From: Bacillota bacterium
GTDB taxonomy: Bacteria; Bacillota; Clostridia; Peptostreptococcales; Anaerovoracaceae
Reading direction: 5' to 3'
Length of the DNA stretch: 64,000 bases
Assembly: GCA_017522185.1 (NCBI GenBank)
Contig: JAFWZZ010000035.1
Location: forward strand, 1 to 64,000
Shown: positions 61,348-64,000 of the stretch, piece by piece
How the letters are laid out: every line of letters starts with the position of its first letter
Numbering within the stretch: position 1 is the first letter of the stretch
Position numbers and translations under genes: made by a program
The notes under the pieces: generated by a model
What the model saw: the letters and a program-made list of their open reading frames with translations, nothing else
Told to the model about the DNA's origin: nothing
The model's database searches: none

Positions 61348-63705
61348 ATGTATTTATCTGATTTGAAAAAAGGAGAATGGGGGCGCATCGTTTCCGTGGG
61401 CGGAAGCGGATCCCTGCGCCAGCATTTTTTAGATATGGGACTGATCCCGGGCAAGGCCATCCAGTACGTGAAGGCGGCGCCTATGGGGGACCCAATAGAA
61501 TATAATATCTGGGGATATTCCCTGACCCTGCGTATGGAAGATGCAGCGTCTATCGAGATTGAACGATGTAACGGTGAAGAAGACATGGCGGCCCATCCTG
61601 CACCGCAGACAAAACCGTCCGAGCATCACCCTGGCCTGGGCGAAATGGGGATCTACCACACGGAAGAGAGCGTGCCGCTGGGAGAAGGAGAGCTGATCAC
61701 CTTCGGCCTGGCAGGAAACCAGAACTGCGGGAAGACGACTTTGTTCAACCAGCTGACCGGATCTAATCAGCACGTGGGCAACTTCCCGGGGGTAACCGTA
61801 GACCGTAAGGACGGCCAGATCCGCAGGATGAAAAACACCCTGGTTACCGACCTGCCGGGGATTTACTCCATGTCCCCGTACACCAGTGAGGAAATCGTAA
61901 CCAGAGAGTTTTTCCTGAAGGACAGACCGAAGGGCATTATCAACATCGTCGATGCCACCAACATAGAGAGAAACATGTACCTGACGTTGCAGCTCATCGA
62001 GCTGGACATCCCGATGGTACTTGCCTTGAACATGATGGACGAAGTCAGCAAAAACGGCGGTTCCATCCGCATCAACGAGCTGGAAGAAGCCCTGGGCATT
62101 CCGGTTATCCCGATTTCCGCAGCCAAGAACCAGGGGATCGAGGAACTGATCGACCACGCTCTTCACGTGGCCAAGTATCAGGAAAGACCGGCCCGCATGG
62201 ACTTCTGTGATGCCGGGGCGGATGACGGCGGTGCACTGCACAGATGCCTCCATTCCATCATGCACTTAATCGAAGACCACGCAAAGGCTCACGATATCCC
62301 GCTGCGATTTGCGGCCAGCAAGCTGGTGGAAGGGGACGCGCTGATCCTGGAGCAGCTGCAGCTGGACCAGAATGAACAGGAACTGTTGGAACACATCATT
62401 CTCCAGCTGGAGAAGGAAAGCGGACTGGACCGCAACGCGGCCCTGGCTAACATGCGCTTCACCTTCATCGACAAAATCTGCAGCGCTACCGTTATCAAAC
62501 CGAAAGAAAGCAAAGAACACCTGCGCAGCCAGGCCATGGACAAGATTCTGACCGGAAAATATACGGCACTGCCTGCCTTCGGCGCCATCATGGCCTTCAT
62601 CTTCTGGATGACCTTCGGCGTCATCGGGGCATGGCTTTCCGACTGGATGGAAACAGGCATCGGCGCCTTTACCAATCTTTGTGACAGTGCTCTGGCGGCG
62701 GCCGGTGTCAACCAGGTGGTGCACGGACTGATCATCGACGGTATCTTTGCCGGGGTGGGCAGCGTCCTCAGTTTCCTGCCGACCATCGTGGTCCTGTTCT
62801 TCTTCCTGTCACTTCTGGAAGACAGCGGATATATGGCCAGAGTCGCTTTTGTCATGGACAAGCTGTTGAGAAAACTAGGCCTGTCCGGACGAAGCTTCGT
62901 GCCGATGATCATCGGATTCGGCTGTACGGTACCGGCCATCATGGCGACCCGTACCCTGCCGTCGGAACGTGACCGTAAGATGACCATCATGCTGACACCG
63001 TTCATGAGCTGCTCGGCGAAACTGCCGGTGTACGCTTTTGTGACGGCAGCCTTCTTCCCGGATCACGGGGCACTGGTCATGACATCCATGTATTTTGCCG
63101 GCATCGTTGTGGCAATCTTCTTTGCCATGCTGCTGGACAGAACGAAATTCAAAGGCGAACCGGTTCCATTCGTAATGGAACTGCCTAACTATAGATTCCC
63201 AGGCCTGAAGAGCGTCGGCATGCTCATCTGGGACAAAGCGAAAGACTTCATCACCCGCGCCTTTACCGTTATCTTTGTGGCAACCATCATCATCTGGTTC
63301 CTGCAGTCCTTCGACCTGCACTTCAACCTGGTGGCAGATTCTAAGGACAGCATGATGGCCATGCTGGGCGGCGTGATCGCGCCAGTCTTTGCACCGCTGG
63401 GCTTCGGCGACTGGAGAGTTTCCACGGCCCTGATTACCGGCTTTACCGCAAAGGAAAGTGTTGTCAGCACCATGACCGTATTATTGGGAGGCGGCATCGA
63501 CATGCTGCAGCAGTTCTTCACACCGCTGACTGCGCTGGTATTCCTGGTGTTCACCCTGCTGTACACCCCATGTGTTGCAGCTATCTCCGCTGTGAAGCGT
63601 GAACTGGGCGGCAGATGGGCCATCGTTATCGTAATCTTACAGTGCGCCATCGCATGGGTTGTGGCTTTTGCCGTTCATGCCGTGGGCATGATGATGGGGT
63701 TCTAA
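61348..63705 (+). CDS. feoB: Ferrous iron transporter, FeoA-FeoB fusion
   Basis: The 785-aa protein joins an N-terminal FeoA SH3-like domain (residues 1-75, YLSDLKKGEWGRIVSVGGSG, LRQHFLDMGLIPG) to FeoB. The GTPase has G1 GNQNCGKTT, G3 DLPG (VTDLPGIYSM) and G4 NMMDE (LALNMMDE, slightly changed from NxxD), followed by a helical GDI-like region and a polytopic part with paired Gate motifs. Fe(II) is imported with GTP binding. FeoA-FeoB fusions are known in Clostridia. RBS AGAAGGAG precedes ATG. A small Cys-rich partner follows one base after the stop. Confidence 0.93.
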   Translation: MYLSDLKKGEWGRIVSVGGSGSLRQHFLDMGLIPGKAIQYVKAAPMGDPIEYNIWGYSLTLRMEDAASIEIERCNGEEDMAAHPAPQTKPSEHHPGLGEMGIYHTEESVPLGEGELITFGLAGNQNCGKTTLFNQLTGSNQHVGNFPGVTVDRKDGQIRRMKNTLVTDLPGIYSMSPYTSEEIVTREFFLKDRPKGIINIVDATNIERNMYLTLQLIELDIPMVLALNMMDEVSKNGGSIRINELEEALGIPVIPISAAKNQGIEELIDHALHVAKYQERPARMDFCDAGADDGGALHRCLHSIMHLIEDHAKAHDIPLRFAASKLVEGDALILEQLQLDQNEQELLEHIILQLEKESGLDRNAALANMRFTFIDKICSATVIKPKESKEHLRSQAMDKILTGKYTALPAFGAIMAFIFWMTFGVIGAWLSDWMETGIGAFTNLCDSALAAAGVNQVVHGLIIDGIFAGVGSVLSFLPTIVVLFFFLSLLEDSGYMARVAFVMDKLLRKLGLSGRSFVPMIIGFGCTVPAIMATRTLPSERDRKMTIMLTPFMSCSAKLPVYAFVTAAFFPDHGALVMTSMYFAGIVVAIFFAMLLDRTKFKGEPVPFVMELPNYRFPGLKSVGMLIWDKAKDFITRAFTVIFVATIIIWFLQSFDLHFNLVADSKDSMMAMLGGVIAPVFAPLGFGDWRVSTALITGFTAKESVVSTMTVLLGGGIDMLQQFFTPLTALVFLVFTLLYTPCVAAISAVKRELGGRWAIVIVILQCAIAWVVAFAVHAVGMMMGF

Positions 63706-63706
63706 G

Positions 63707-63868
63707 ATGAACGTTTTAGATTATATATTACTTGGTATCATCGCTGTTGCGGCCATCTTCGCGGTGCGTCACATGAAAACAAACAAAGGCTGCTGCGGCG
63801 ACTGCAGCAGGTGCGGAACCAATTGCAACAAAAGGGAGGAAGACTTCCATGAGAATCACGAAAGATAA
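63707..63868 (+). CDS. FeoB-associated Cys-rich membrane protein
   Basis: The 53-aa protein has one membrane helix (YILLGIIAVAAIFAVRH) and a cytoplasmic cysteine cluster, GCCGDCSRCGTNCNK. This is the FeoB-associated Cys-rich family, found after feoB in Clostridia and thought to bind iron on the inner side. Its ATG is one base after the feoB stop; an SD-like GGGGTTC is inside feoB. It overlaps the acetamidase start by 20 bp. Confidence 0.82.
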   Translation: MNVLDYILLGIIAVAAIFAVRHMKTNKGCCGDCSRCGTNCNKREEDFHENHER

Positions 63869-64000
63869 ATGTGTATACAGCTTCAGCTGTGACCATGAAC
63901 CGGCATGCCGTGTGATGGCGCCGGCGCAGATCACCCTGGAGACCAGAGACTGCTACAGCGACCAGCTTCGCGGAGGTACGGGCAATCCGGAAATCCAGTG
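63849..64000 (+). CDS. Acetamidase/formamidase family protein, 3' end outside window
   Basis: ATG 63849 follows GGGAGGAAGACTTCC. The visible 50 residues contain the family's start pattern ITLETRDCYSDQLRGG. The family hydrolyses formamide or acetamide to ammonia and acid. It overlaps the Cys-rich gene, so it is transcribed with feoB. The rest lies beyond the window. Confidence 0.75.
   Translation, partial: MRITKDKCVYSFSCDHEPACRVMAPAQITLETRDCYSDQLRGGTGNPEIQ

Overview
The window is about 64 kb of chromosome from an anaerobic, low-to-medium GC Gram-positive bacterium, most likely a member of Bacillota, class Clostridia. Pointers are the Shine-Dalgarno sequences of AGGAGG type, TTGACA/TATAAT promoters, the fused FeoA-FeoB iron transporter with its Cys-rich partner, a flavin reductase-rubredoxin fusion typical of anaerobes, lipobox lipoproteins with a Lit-type enzyme, and very large secreted beta-helix proteins. 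I cannot fix the genus; an Anaerovoracaceae-like or Lachnospiraceae-like gut anaerobe is only a guess. No tRNA, rRNA, CRISPR array, intact IS element or prophage was seen.

Layout. 0-5 kb is an AT-rich accessory patch of short single genes (two GNAT acetyltransferases, a methyltransferase, a PAP2 protein, two XRE regulators) with decayed remnants, a four-unit array of 80-81 bp repeats, and an orphan leader that carries a 7-codon peptide and a terminator. 5.2-11.8 kb holds a gamma-carbonic-anhydrase-like gene and a TetR-headed catabolic operon (class II aldolase, FGGY kinase, GPH symporter, class III aminotransferase). 12-25 kb is mostly housekeeping: DMT transporters, RlmD-type rRNA methyltransferase, P1 peptidase, Lit, U32 peptidase, ABC-F ATPase, acyltransferases, agmatinase and a rubredoxin fusion. 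25-34 kb has sbcDC, a ferredoxin-type aldo/keto reductase, a small alarmone synthetase and DUF445.

34-51 kb is the most unusual part: an Rpn-type nuclease gene behind a promoter with paired TTCGACA boxes, a LysE exporter, and two giant secreted repeat proteins (2646 and 2170 aa). Both giant genes have a strong promoter and an early terminator-like hairpin in the 5' leader, and both end in the same C-terminal module. A 19-codon remnant of a second lysE lies before the second giant gene, which suggests the whole lysE/surface-protein unit was once duplicated.

51-64 kb holds an acyltransferase with a lipoprotein hydrolase, a sigma factor / DUF4367 / secreted protein triad, DUF4125, an SLC13-like permease, an array of eight TTCGACA boxes (the Spo0A-box heptamer) between convergent genes, a lipoprotein endonuclease, a flavodoxin-fold reductase, a MalY-type lyase fused to a HAD phosphatase, and the feo operon running off the window with an acetamidase/formamidase gene.
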